A stretch of 64,000 nucleotides of DNA from an uncultured Oscillospiraceae bacterium (lineage in GTDB: Bacteria; Bacillota; Clostridia; Oscillospirales; Oscillospiraceae). Position 1 is the stretch's first letter. The number at the start of each line of letters is the position of its first letter. The stretch lies in NCBI GenBank assembly GCA_947625815.1, contig CANQPU010000005.1, positions 1 through 64,000 on the forward strand, in the 5' to 3' direction. The notes beneath the pieces were generated by a model that saw nothing but the letters and a program-made list of their open reading frames with translations, was not told the DNA's origin and made no database searches. The position numbers were made by a program, and so were the translations under genes. This document shows positions 23,693 through 31,514 of this stretch, piece after piece.

Positions 23693-23721
23693 TTGACAAC
23701 CGGGCGGGAATGCTGTATAGT
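23693..23721 (+). promoter_or_regulatory. Promoter of the MarR/DegV operon
   Basis: TTGACA (23693-23698) and TATAGT (23716-23721) are spaced by 17 bases. Confidence 0.8.
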
Positions 23722-23732
23722 ATCGAAAGATA

Positions 23733-23747
23733 GTTCATAAAGTGAAC
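23733..23747 (+). promoter_or_regulatory. Probable MarR operator
   Basis: A palindrome GTTCA-TAAAG-TGAAC sits right after the transcription start of the MarR gene and 23 bases before its ATG. Its size and position suit autorepression by the MarR protein. Confidence 0.6.
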
Positions 23748-23770
23748 AAAAAAGAAAGGAAGACCAACAG

Positions 23771-24202
23771 ATGGAGACATCGGAAGAGCTGCTCTCGGCG
23801 TGGCTGGAGCTCACCGCCAACGTCCGCGGGAACAGGATCCTCCGGGACCTGTCGCTCAATGAGATCATGGTCCTGCGTCATCTCATCCGTGAGGGAGGGG
23901 AGGAGGGCATGACCGCGTCGGCCCTGGGGAGCCGGCTGAAGCTCCTGAAATCCCAGATGCACCAGGTCCTCTCCGGGCTGGAGGAGCGCGGGTATATCGG
24001 CCGCCGGCGCAGCGGCGGGGACGCCCGCTATGTGAGCGTCTTTCCAACCGGGGCGGGTGTTGACGCCTACAACGGCGAGCACGGGAAGATCATGCGCCTC
24101 ATGGATCATGTGGTGGCGTCCCTCGGGGAGGAGAACGCCGAAGCGCTCACAAGGCTCATCCATGAGGCGGTCAGCGCCGCGGAGACGGCGCGGGAGGTGT
24201 GA
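23771..24202 (+). CDS. MarR-family transcriptional regulator
   Basis: A 143-residue winged-helix protein with the MarR layout: dimer helix at the N-terminus, MTASALGSRLKLLKSQMHQV as recognition region near residue 55, and a wing at YIGRRRSGGDARYVSVFPT. It leads a two-gene operon with a DegV gene, overlapping it or ending at its start (GGTGTGATGATG). The palindrome at 23733-23747 is its likely target. The inducing ligand is unknown; the DegV partner makes a fatty-acid-related signal conceivable (inference). Confidence 0.88.
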   Translation: METSEELLSAWLELTANVRGNRILRDLSLNEIMVLRHLIREGGEEGMTASALGSRLKLLKSQMHQVLSGLEERGYIGRRRSGGDARYVSVFPTGAGVDAYNGEHGKIMRLMDHVVASLGEENAEALTRLIHEAVSAAETAREV

Positions 24203-24204
24203 TG

Positions 24205-25041
24205 ATGGTAAAAATCGTTGTGGATTCCGGATGCGATCTCACGCCGGAGGAGGCCCGGGCCCTGGATGTCCTGGTCCTGCCTGTCACCGTTGTCTTCGGA
24301 GACGGGGAATATCAGGACGGCGTATCCCTGACGCCCCGGGAGTTTTACGAGAAGCTCATCGAGTCCGACGGACTGCCCCACACAAGCCAGATCTCGCCCT
24401 ATACCTACGGCGAGTGCTTCAAACAATACACGCAGGCCGGGGATACGGTGGTCTGCATGACCCTGTCCTCCAAGCTCTCCGGCTGCTGTCAGAGCGCCGG
24501 GATGGCCGCGGCGGAGTATGAGGGCGTCTATGTGGTGGACACGCTCAACGTCTGTGTGGGCGAGCAGATCCTTGTGCGCCTTGCCGTCAGCCTGCGCGAT
24601 AAGGGGATGGACGCCCCCGGCATTGCCGCAGAGCTGGAACGGTCCCGCGGCCGGGTGCGGATCCTGGGCCTTTTGGATACGCTGGAGTACCTCAAGCGCG
24701 GCGGTCGCATCTCTCCGGCGGTGGCCTTCGCCGGGGAGGCGCTGGAGATCAAGCCCGTGGTCAGCGTCGTGGACGGCCAGGTCGTCATGGCGGGACGGGC
24801 CCGGGGCTCCAAAAACGGGAATAACCTGCTTCGCCGGCTCATCAGCGAAACGGGCGGCATCAACTTCGACCTGCCCTGCGCCCTGGGCTATACGGGCCTG
24901 AACGACGGACTTCTGCGCAAATACATGGCGGACAACGCGGACCTCTATGCCGGCCACGGGGACATTCCCGTCTGCGCCATAGGGGCCACCATCGGCTCCC
25001 ACGTGGGCCCCAACTGCATCTGCGTGGCTTTTTTCAACTGA
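24205..25041 (+). CDS. DegV family fatty-acid-binding protein
   Basis: About 278 residues with the DegV signatures KIVVDSGCDLTPEEA, PHTSQISPYTYGECF, MTLSSKLSGCCQSA, LEYLKRGGRISP and IGSHVGPNCICVAF. Family members (FakB) bind a fatty acid and present it to the kinase FakA for phosphorylation and entry into phospholipid synthesis. No fakA is in the window. ATG 24205 gives the best spacing to GGGAGG; ATG 24202 is possible. It is coupled to the MarR gene. Confidence 0.92.
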   Translation: MVKIVVDSGCDLTPEEARALDVLVLPVTVVFGDGEYQDGVSLTPREFYEKLIESDGLPHTSQISPYTYGECFKQYTQAGDTVVCMTLSSKLSGCCQSAGMAAAEYEGVYVVDTLNVCVGEQILVRLAVSLRDKGMDAPGIAAELERSRGRVRILGLLDTLEYLKRGGRISPAVAFAGEALEIKPVVSVVDGQVVMAGRARGSKNGNNLLRRLISETGGINFDLPCALGYTGLNDGLLRKYMADNADLYAGHGDIPVCAIGATIGSHVGPNCICVAFFN

Positions 25042-25090
25042 CAGCCTGACCGTCGGGGGGAACCCGCGGAACGGCCGCGATCTTCAGCAT

Positions 25091-25127
25091 AAAGGGGCAG
25101 GTACGCTTTGCGCGTACCTGCCCCTTT
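25091..25127 (+). terminator. 16-bp perfect inverted repeat after degV
   Basis: Arms 25091-25106 and 25112-25127 pair perfectly around loop TTTGC. The 3' arm ends CCCCTTT, so only three T residues follow the GC core. It is the obvious end of the marR-degV transcript. Confidence 0.65.
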
Positions 25128-25258
25128 GAGGATAGCTCAGAGTCACTTTTGCCTTTTTCAGCTCATGGTCAACGTCAAAAACCGGCGATGATCAAGGATA
25201 CAGCCCGCCGGCCGCCCTGTTCCGGGGACGCGCCGGCGGGATTTATTTGGGAATTCTC

Positions 25259-25287
25259 TTGCTCCTTCCCGGGTTTTGTGTTATCAT
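25259..25287 (+). promoter_or_regulatory. Promoter of the thioesterase/GlpA-like operon
   Basis: TTGCTC (25259-25264) and TATCAT (25282-25287) are spaced by 17 bases, about 38 bases before ATG 25326. Confidence 0.55.
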
Positions 25288-25325
25288 TGACCCAAAAGGA
25301 AATCCTATTCTTCGGAGGCGGAAAT

Positions 25326-25778
25326 ATGTACACCTACACCCGGCGGGTGAACTATTATGAGACGGACAAGATGGGGGTGGTCCACCACTCCAACTATATC
25401 CGCTATTTCGAGGAGGCCCGGACCTGCTTCATGGAGGCCGCCGGCTGGCCCTATCCGCGCCTGGAGGCCGAGGGGATCATGAGCCCGGTCATCGCCGTCT
25501 CCTGCGAGTATAAAATGCCCGTCCGATATCCGGAGGTCATCTCGGTGGAGACGCGCCTTGTCTCCATGAGCAAATTCCGCTGCTCCTTCCGCTATGAGGT
25601 GAGAGGGGCCGACGGGACCCTCCGCGCCACGGGCGCCTCGGAGCATTGCTACCTCTCCGGATCCGGCGCCATCGTGAACATCCAGAAGACGGATCCGGAC
25701 TTTTATAACGCCTTCCTGCCCCTGACGGAGGAGGAAGGCCCGCGGAAACGGCCGCATCAGATTCAAAAGGAGGAATGA
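25326..25778 (+). CDS. Acyl-CoA thioesterase, hot-dog fold (YbgC/4-HBT type)
   Basis: A 150-residue protein starting MYTYTRRVNYYETDKMGVVH. The Tyr/Asp-rich start with ETDKMGVVHHSNYIRYFEEA is the 4-hydroxybenzoyl-CoA thioesterase motif with the catalytic Asp. It hydrolyses an acyl-CoA or acyl-ACP thioester in the cytosol; chain preference is not readable. ATG 25326 follows CGGAGGCGG; the upstream open frame to 25149 has no ribosome site and crosses the promoter. It ends 3 bases before the GlpA-like gene, and so may be its operon partner. Confidence 0.88.
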   Translation: MYTYTRRVNYYETDKMGVVHHSNYIRYFEEARTCFMEAAGWPYPRLEAEGIMSPVIAVSCEYKMPVRYPEVISVETRLVSMSKFRCSFRYEVRGADGTLRATGASEHCYLSGSGAIVNIQKTDPDFYNAFLPLTEEEGPRKRPHQIQKEE

Positions 25779-25781
25779 CCA

Positions 25782-27218
25782 TTGACTGACGTATTGATCA
25801 TTGGCTGCGGGATCACCGGCGCGGCCACGGCCATGGAGCTTTCGCACTATAAGCTTTCGGTCACCGTGCTGGAGCGCGAAAACGACGTGGCCCTGGGCGC
25901 CACCCGGGCCAACTCCGCCATCGTCCACGCGGGCTACGATCCCAGGCCCGGGACCCTGATGGCGAAGCTCAACGTCCGGGGAAATGCCCTCACGCGGGAG
26001 CTGTGCGAAAAGCTGGACGTCCCATACCGCCGGTGCGGATCGCTGGTGCTGGCTTTTTCCGAAAAGGAAGTGGAGACCCTCCGTGAGCTTCTGGACCGTG
26101 GGACGCAGAACGGCGTCCCCGATCTTGAGATCATCTCCGGGGACGAGGCGCGGGCGATGGAGCCTAACCTTTCGGATGCCGTCGTCGCCGCCCTCCGGGC
26201 CCCCACGGCGGGGATCTGCTCGCCCTGGGAGCTGTGCCTGGCCATGGCGGAGACGGCCGTCAAAAACGGGGCGGAGCTCCATCTGGACACCGCCGTCACC
26301 GGCCTTGAGCGCGCGGGGGACCGCTGGCTCGTCCATACCGGCCGGGGCGACTACGAGGCCCGCTATGTGATCAACGCCGCCGGCGTTGACTCCGCCCTTG
26401 TCCACGACATGGCGGCTCCTCATGGATTTGACATCAGGCCCAGCCGGGGAGAATATTACATTCTGGATAAATCCGAGGGCAAACGGGTCGATACCGTGAT
26501 CTTCCAGTGCCCCTCGGAGCGCGGCAAGGGCGTCCTGGTGGGGCCTACGGTCCACGGGAACCTCATCGTCGGGCCCAACGCCGAGCCCTCCGATCCACAT
26601 GACGTCTCCACCACAGCGCAGGGGCTTGATTTCGTGAAAGAGACGGCCAGGCTCTCCGTCCCCAGCATCGACTTCTCCCAGTCCATCCGCAACTTCGCCG
26701 GCGTCCGGGCCAATTCCGGCCGGGACGACTTCGTCATCGGCTTTGCCGCCCCCGGATTTCTGGATCTGGCGGCCATCTGCTCGCCCGGCCTCACCTCCGC
26801 GGCCGCCATCGGGGAGTATGCCGCCGGACTTTTGAAAAACGACGGCCTTGCCCTCGAGGAGGATCCCGCGTTCAGGCTTGAGCGGCACAGGATCCGCTTC
26901 AAGGAGCTCTCTCCCCGGGACCGCGCCGCTCTCGTCGCCCGTGAGCCGGCTTACGGCCGGGTGATCTGCCGGTGTGAGACGGTCACCGAGGGGGAGATCC
27001 TGGCGTGCTTCCGCTCGCCGATCCCGCCCAGGAGCGTGGACGGAGTGAAGCGCCGGGTGAACGCCGGCATGGGCCGGTGCCAGGGGGGCTTCTGCGGCCC
27101 CAGGGTGGTGGAGATCCTGTCCAGACAGCTGGGCGTGGCGATGGATGAGATCGACCAGGATCGGTCCGGGAGCCGCGTCCTGATCGGTGAGACGAAGGGG
27201 GTGCGTGAGGATGTATGA
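25782..27218 (+). CDS. FAD-dependent glycerol-3-phosphate dehydrogenase-like protein (GlpA type) with BFD-like [2Fe-2S] domain
   Basis: A 478-residue flavoprotein. The N-terminus VLIIGCGITGAATAMELS is an FAD dinucleotide-binding motif, GATRANSAIVHAGYDPRPGT follows the glycerol-3-phosphate dehydrogenase/DAO pattern, and the C-terminal 90 residues (CRCETVTEGE, RCQGGFCGP) are a BFD-like domain with four cysteines for a [2Fe-2S] cluster. It would oxidise glycerol-3-phosphate to DHAP in partnership with the next two genes. The start is a TTG eight bases after AGGAGG. Its membership in the GlpABC-like anaerobic pathway is inferred from domain order and neighbours. Confidence 0.87.
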   Translation: MTDVLIIGCGITGAATAMELSHYKLSVTVLERENDVALGATRANSAIVHAGYDPRPGTLMAKLNVRGNALTRELCEKLDVPYRRCGSLVLAFSEKEVETLRELLDRGTQNGVPDLEIISGDEARAMEPNLSDAVVAALRAPTAGICSPWELCLAMAETAVKNGAELHLDTAVTGLERAGDRWLVHTGRGDYEARYVINAAGVDSALVHDMAAPHGFDIRPSRGEYYILDKSEGKRVDTVIFQCPSERGKGVLVGPTVHGNLIVGPNAEPSDPHDVSTTAQGLDFVKETARLSVPSIDFSQSIRNFAGVRANSGRDDFVIGFAAPGFLDLAAICSPGLTSAAAIGEYAAGLLKNDGLALEEDPAFRLERHRIRFKELSPRDRAALVAREPAYGRVICRCETVTEGEILACFRSPIPPRSVDGVKRRVNAGMGRCQGGFCGPRVVEILSRQLGVAMDEIDQDRSGSRVLIGETKGVREDV

Positions 27219-28464
27219 CCTGATCGTGGTGGGCGGCGGTCCCGCGGGCCTCGCGGCGGCCCTGGCCGCCTGGGATAACGGCCTGCGCAGCATCCTTGTG
27301 GTGGAGCGCGACCGTGAGCTTGGCGGCATCCTCAACCAGTGCATCCATAACGGCTTCGGCCTCACGTATTTTAAAGAGGAGCTGACAGGCCCCGAGTACG
27401 CCCACCGTTTTGTGGAGCTTCTGCGCGGGACCGGGATAGAGATCCGCACCGACACCATGGTCCTGGACGTAACGCCCGATCTCATGGTCCACATGACCGG
27501 CCCCGCGTCTGGCTATCGGGTGGAGGCGGCCCGCTCGGTCATCCTCGCCATGGGCTGTCGGGAGCGGGCCCGCGGCGCCATCGGCACCCCTGGCTCCCGC
27601 CCCGCCGGCGTCCTCACCGCCGGAGCGGCCCAGCGATATGTGAACGTGGAGGGCTACATGCCCGGAAAGCGCGTGGTCATCCTGGGCTCCGGCGACATCG
27701 GCCTCATCATGGCCCGCCGCATGTCGCTGGAGGGCGCCAAGGTCCTGGCCTGCGTGGAGGTCATGCCCTATTCCGGCGGCCTGACCCGCAATATCGTCCA
27801 GTGCCTGGAGGACTTCGGTATCCCCCTCTACCTCTCCCACACCGTCACGGACATCAGGGGCCGCGACCGGGTGGAGCAGGTGGTGGTGAGCCGGGTCGAT
27901 CAAAACCGCCGGCCCATTCCCGGAACGGAGATGGTCTTTGACTGCGACACGCTCCTCCTGTCCGTGGGCCTCATCCCGGAAAACGAGCTGACGAAGAACG
28001 CCGGCATTGAGCTGGACCCGCGCACAAAGGGCGCTGTGGTCTATGAGAACATGGAGACCAGCCTTCCGGGCGTCTTTACCTGCGGCAACGTGACCCACGT
28101 CCACGATTTGGTGGACTTCGTCACCCAGGAGAGCCAGCGCGCCGGCGCCGCCGCCGCCGAATATGTGCGGTCGGGAGAGCCGGCGGGGGAGTCCGTCTCC
28201 CTCCGGAACGGCGACGCCGTCAGCTACACCGTCCCCCAGCGCGTTCGTCCGGGCAGCATCGACAAGTCCGTCAATGTCTTTTTCCGCGTGAACCGGATCT
28301 GCGGCAGATCCGAGATCGTCGTGACGGCGGGGGACCGGAGGCTCGCCGCTTTTAAGCGCGACCGTCTGGCCCCGGGCGAGATGGAGCATATCACCCTCCC
28401 CGGAAAGCTCCTTCAGGGGATCACCGGAGAGATCACCGTATCGGTAAAGGAGGCGCTGGAATGA
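27211..28464 (+). CDS. NAD(P)/FAD-dependent oxidoreductase, partner of the GlpA-like protein
   Basis: About 417 residues with two dinucleotide-binding motifs: IVVGGGPAGLAAALAA at the N-terminus (FAD) and KRVVILGSGDIGLIMARRM near residue 155 (NAD(P)H). NQCIHNGFG near residue 45 contains a conserved cysteine. In gut Firmicutes this protein regularly sits between a GlpA-like dehydrogenase and a DUF1667 protein, probably passing electrons from the flavin to NAD or a carrier. ATG 27211 is preferred to 27187 as MYDLIVVGGG is the family start and the AAGGGGGTG site precedes it. It overlaps both neighbours (8 and 4 bases). Confidence 0.88.
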   Translation: MYDLIVVGGGPAGLAAALAAWDNGLRSILVVERDRELGGILNQCIHNGFGLTYFKEELTGPEYAHRFVELLRGTGIEIRTDTMVLDVTPDLMVHMTGPASGYRVEAARSVILAMGCRERARGAIGTPGSRPAGVLTAGAAQRYVNVEGYMPGKRVVILGSGDIGLIMARRMSLEGAKVLACVEVMPYSGGLTRNIVQCLEDFGIPLYLSHTVTDIRGRDRVEQVVVSRVDQNRRPIPGTEMVFDCDTLLLSVGLIPENELTKNAGIELDPRTKGAVVYENMETSLPGVFTCGNVTHVHDLVDFVTQESQRAGAAAAEYVRSGEPAGESVSLRNGDAVSYTVPQRVRPGSIDKSVNVFFRVNRICGRSEIVVTAGDRRLAAFKRDRLAPGEMEHITLPGKLLQGITGEITVSVKEALE

Positions 28465-28808
28465 GAGAGCTCGTCTGCATCGTCTGCCCACGGGGCTGCC
28501 ATATGAGGGCCGACGACGACCTCAACGTCACGGGCAACTTCTGCCCCCGGGGGGAGGCTTACGCCAGGGCGGAGCTGACCCACCCCACCAGGGTCGTTAC
28601 CTCCACCGTCCGCCTGGCCGGCGGCCTTTACCGCCGCTGCCCGGTGAAGACCTCGGCGCCCGTCCCCAAGGAGCTGATCCCGGAGCTCATGGAGCTTCTG
28701 GGCACCGTCGAGGCCTCCGCCCCCGTCGCCGTCGGCGACGTCATTGTCCGGGACGTCCTCCATACCGGCGCGGACCTTGTCTGCACAAGGCAGGTCCCCC
28801 GCGCCTGA
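28461..28808 (+). CDS. DUF1667 cysteine-rich protein
   Basis: A 115-residue protein with CIVCPRGCHM at residues 6-15, NFCPRGEAY near 30 and a further cysteine in YRRCPVKT, the DUF1667 pattern suggesting a metal or Fe-S site. It always travels with GlpA-like and FAD oxidoreductase genes, so an electron-transfer subunit role, standing in for GlpC, is plausible but unproven. It overlaps the preceding gene by four bases. Confidence 0.88.
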   Translation: MRELVCIVCPRGCHMRADDDLNVTGNFCPRGEAYARAELTHPTRVVTSTVRLAGGLYRRCPVKTSAPVPKELIPELMELLGTVEASAPVAVGDVIVRDVLHTGADLVCTRQVPRA

Positions 28809-28817
28809 TGGAATGGG

Positions 28818-28852
28818 TTTAACGGCCCTCCGGATTTCGGGGGGCCGTTAAA
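28818..28852 (+). terminator. Hairpin after the DUF1667 gene
   Basis: An 11-bp stem (28818-28828 with 28842-28852) with inner pairing CCG/CGG. It is followed by A residues on the plus strand and not by T, so it may be a stability or partial terminator structure. Confidence 0.4.
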
Positions 28853-28859
28853 AAAGTCC

Positions 28860-28888
28860 TTGACAATCCCGCGTTCGGACTCTATAAT
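28860..28888 (+). promoter_or_regulatory. Promoter of tRNA-Pro(CGG)
   Basis: TTGACA (28860-28865) and TATAAT (28883-28888) with exactly 17 bases between them, a perfect consensus. Confidence 0.88.
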
Positions 28889-28900
28889 ATACAAGCGCCT

Positions 28901-28977
28901 CGGGGTGTGGCGAAGCTTGGTATCGCGCTTGGTTCGGGACCAAGAGGCCGCGGGTTCGAATCCCGCCACTCCGACCA
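28901..28977 (+). tRNA. tRNA-Pro (anticodon CGG)
   Basis: Acceptor arms CGGGGTG and CACTCCG pair (one G-U) and are followed by ACCA. The anticodon arm is CTTGG-TTCGGGA-CCAAG, giving anticodon CGG. Length 77. It shares most of its D arm with tRNA-Pro(GGG) at 23493. Confidence 0.95.
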
Positions 28978-28979
28978 TC

Positions 28980-29019
28980 GTCGTCGCGAACAGCTTAGCG
29001 TTCGCGACGACATTTTTTT
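28980..29019 (+). terminator. Terminator of tRNA-Pro(CGG)
   Basis: A 12-bp stem (28980-28991 with 29000-29011), loop AGCTTAGC and a run of seven T residues. Confidence 0.92.
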
Positions 29020-29047
29020 CAAAAACAGTGTTCCGGAGGACATTGAA

Positions 29048-31390
29048 ATGACGCTCAAAGAGCTGAAAACAGGGGAGAGCGGCAGGATCGATGCCGTAGG
29101 CGGCGAGGGAGCTTTGCGCCAGCACTTCCTCGATATGGGGGTCATCCCCGGCGCGGAGGTCACGGTGGTCAAATTCGCGCCCATGGGGGACCCGGTGGAG
29201 GTGAGCATCCACGGCTACGAGCTGACTCTGCGGCTTGACGATGCCGGCAGGATAGATATCACTAAGATCGACGCGCCGGGGAGCGCGGCGGGCGAGACGG
29301 TCCGTCGCCGTCCCGTGGCCCACCCCTATCTGGGCGAGCCGGGCATCCACCACGTAAAGGGCGAAAGCGAGCCTATGCCCGACGGACATGTGCTGACCTT
29401 TGCTCTGGTGGGCAATCAGAACTGCGGAAAGACCACGCTTTTCAATAAGCTCACCGGCGCGAACCAGCATGTGGGCAATTTTCCCGGCGTCACCGTGGAC
29501 CGCAAGAGCGGCGCCATCCTGGGGCATCCCGATACTTCCATCACGGACTTGCCCGGCATCTATTCCATGTCCCCCTACTCCAGCGAGGAGCTGGTGAGCC
29601 GCAGCTTTGTGCTGGACGAGCGCCCGGACGCCATCATCAACATCGTGGACGCCACGAATATCGAGCGGAACCTGTACCTCACCATGCAGCTTTTGGAGAT
29701 GGACAGGCCCATGGTGGTGGCGCTCAACATGATGGACGAGCTCACAGGCAACGGCGGGTCCATCGACGTAAACGCCATGGAGGCCATGCTGGGGGTGCCT
29801 GTGGTGCCCATCTCGGCGGCCAAAAACGAGGGCGTCGGGGAGCTTATTTCCCACGCCATTCATGTGGCAAAGTACCAGGAAAAGCCGGTGAAGGTCGATT
29901 TCTGCTCAAAGGACGCTGCCGGAGGCGCCGTACACCGATGCCTCCACGCCGCAGTCCATCTTTTAGAGGACCATGCGGAGGCCGCCGGGATCCCCGTCCG
30001 CTTTGCCGCGGCCAAGGCCATCGAGGGGGAGAAGCTCATCATCGAAAAGCTGGCCCTGGATCAGAACGAGAAGGACCTGCTGGAGCATATCACCGTCCAG
30101 ATGGAGACCGAGCGGGGCCTGGACCGGAGCGCCGCCATCGCGGATATGCGCTTCAATTTCATCGAGAACGTCTGCCGGGACTGCGTAAAAAAACCCCGGG
30201 AGAGCCGGGAGCATAAGCGCAGCGAAAAGCTGGACCGGATCCTCACCGGCAAATATACCGCCATCCCCGTGTTCGTGGTCATCATGGCGCTGGTGTTCTA
30301 CCTCACCTTCAATGTGATCGGCGCGTGGCTTCAGGAGCTTTTGGAGCTGGGCATCGACAGGCTGACGGCCAGCGTGGAGAGCGCCATGATCTCCGCCCAT
30401 GTGAACCCGGTCCTGCGGGATCTGGTCGTCGGCGGGATCTTTGAGGGCGTGGGCTCGGTCCTGAGCTTCATGCCCGTCGTCGTCACCATGTTCTTCTTCC
30501 TCTCCATCCTGGAGGACTCGGGGTACATAGCGAGAGTGGCCTTTTTCATGGACAAGCTCCTTCGGAAGATCGGCCTTTCCGGCCGGAGCATCGTCCCCAT
30601 GCTCATCGGCTTTGGCTGTACGGTCCCCGCGGTCATGGCCACCCGCACCCTCCCCAGCGAGCGGGACAGGCGGATGACCATCCTGCTCACGCCCTTTATG
30701 AGCTGCACGGCGAAGCTTCCGATCTACGCCTTCTTTGTCAACGCCTTTTTCCCGGGCAGGGGCGGCCTCATCATGACGGGCCTGTATCTTCTGGGGATCC
30801 TCATGGGCATCCTGGTGGCGTTCCTTTATAAAAAGGTCCTTTTCCGCGGGGAGGCCGTTCCCTTTGTCATGGAGCTGCCCAATTACCGCCTGCCCAGCGC
30901 CCGGACGACCCTTCAGCTCGTCTGGGAGAAGGCGAAGGACTTTTTGCAGCGGGCCTTCTCCATCATCCTCATCGCCTCCATCGTCGTCTGGTTCCTTCAG
31001 AGCTTCGATCTTCGCTTCAATCTGGTGGAGGACTCCTCCACCAGCATCATGGCCATGCTCGCCGGGTGGCTCTCGCCTGTCTTTAAGCCCCTGGGACTCG
31101 GCGACTGGCGCATCTGCACGTCGCTCATCAGCGGCTTTCTGGCCAAGGAGAACGTGGTGTCCGTCATGCAGGTCCTCTTCGGCGCCGAGGGCGTCACCGC
31201 GGCGCTGGACACGGTCTCCGCCGCGGCCATGCTGGTCTTCAGCCTCCTCTATACCCCCTGCGTGGCCTCCATCGCCTCCATCCGACGCGAGCTGGGCCGC
31301 CGCTGGGCCGCCGGCGTGGTGGTCTGGCAGTGCGTCATCGCCTGGCTTGCCGCCTTACTTGTAAGGGCAGTCCTCATTTTGATCCTCTGA
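29048..31390 (+). CDS. feoB: FeoA-FeoB fusion, ferrous iron transporter
   Basis: A 780-residue protein. Residues 1-75 form a FeoA SH3-like domain (MTLKELKTGESGRID, HFLDMGVIPGAEV). After a linker, the G domain starts near 115 with ALVGNQNCGKTTLFN, NFPGVTVDRKSG, DLPGIYSMSP and NMMDE. The C-terminal half is the membrane channel with about eight to ten helices and the Cys-rich VPMLIGFGCTVPAV and TPCVASIASIRREL motifs. It imports Fe(II). ATG 29048 follows CGGAGG; the open frame further up crosses the tRNA and its terminator and is not coding. Such fusions occur in some Clostridia and Bacteroidetes. Confidence 0.95.
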   Translation: MTLKELKTGESGRIDAVGGEGALRQHFLDMGVIPGAEVTVVKFAPMGDPVEVSIHGYELTLRLDDAGRIDITKIDAPGSAAGETVRRRPVAHPYLGEPGIHHVKGESEPMPDGHVLTFALVGNQNCGKTTLFNKLTGANQHVGNFPGVTVDRKSGAILGHPDTSITDLPGIYSMSPYSSEELVSRSFVLDERPDAIINIVDATNIERNLYLTMQLLEMDRPMVVALNMMDELTGNGGSIDVNAMEAMLGVPVVPISAAKNEGVGELISHAIHVAKYQEKPVKVDFCSKDAAGGAVHRCLHAAVHLLEDHAEAAGIPVRFAAAKAIEGEKLIIEKLALDQNEKDLLEHITVQMETERGLDRSAAIADMRFNFIENVCRDCVKKPRESREHKRSEKLDRILTGKYTAIPVFVVIMALVFYLTFNVIGAWLQELLELGIDRLTASVESAMISAHVNPVLRDLVVGGIFEGVGSVLSFMPVVVTMFFFLSILEDSGYIARVAFFMDKLLRKIGLSGRSIVPMLIGFGCTVPAVMATRTLPSERDRRMTILLTPFMSCTAKLPIYAFFVNAFFPGRGGLIMTGLYLLGILMGILVAFLYKKVLFRGEAVPFVMELPNYRLPSARTTLQLVWEKAKDFLQRAFSIILIASIVVWFLQSFDLRFNLVEDSSTSIMAMLAGWLSPVFKPLGLGDWRICTSLISGFLAKENVVSVMQVLFGAEGVTAALDTVSAAAMLVFSLLYTPCVASIASIRRELGRRWAAGVVVWQCVIAWLAALLVRAVLILIL

Positions 31391-31427
31391 CCCCTCGTCC
31401 CGCCACCCGCCGGAACCCGTCCTGTCA

Positions 31428-31456
31428 CCCGCCGGAACCTGTTCCGGCGGGTTTTT
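31428..31456 (+). terminator. Terminator of feoB
   Basis: CCCGCCGGAAC/GTTCCGGCGGG (31428-31438 with 31441-31451) followed by TTTTTG. A direct repeat of CACCCGCCGGAACC just upstream (31403-31416) can form an alternative pairing. Confidence 0.88.
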
Positions 31457-31514
31457 GTTATACCCGCGGGCCCGGATGAATAGACTTGTACAAAAAGATT
31501 CCGGGAGGGCGCGT

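Noticed and set aside
25305..27494. Minus-strand open frame of about 729 codons
   Set aside because: Shadow of the thioesterase and GlpA-like genes.
28907..29047. N-terminal extension of FeoAB through tRNA-Pro and its terminator
   Set aside because: The bases are fully explained by the tRNA and terminator; a good ribosome site precedes ATG 29048.
31403..31438. Direct repeat of CACCCGCCGGAACC as a repeat element
   Set aside because: It is part of the feoB terminator region; two copies only and no array.
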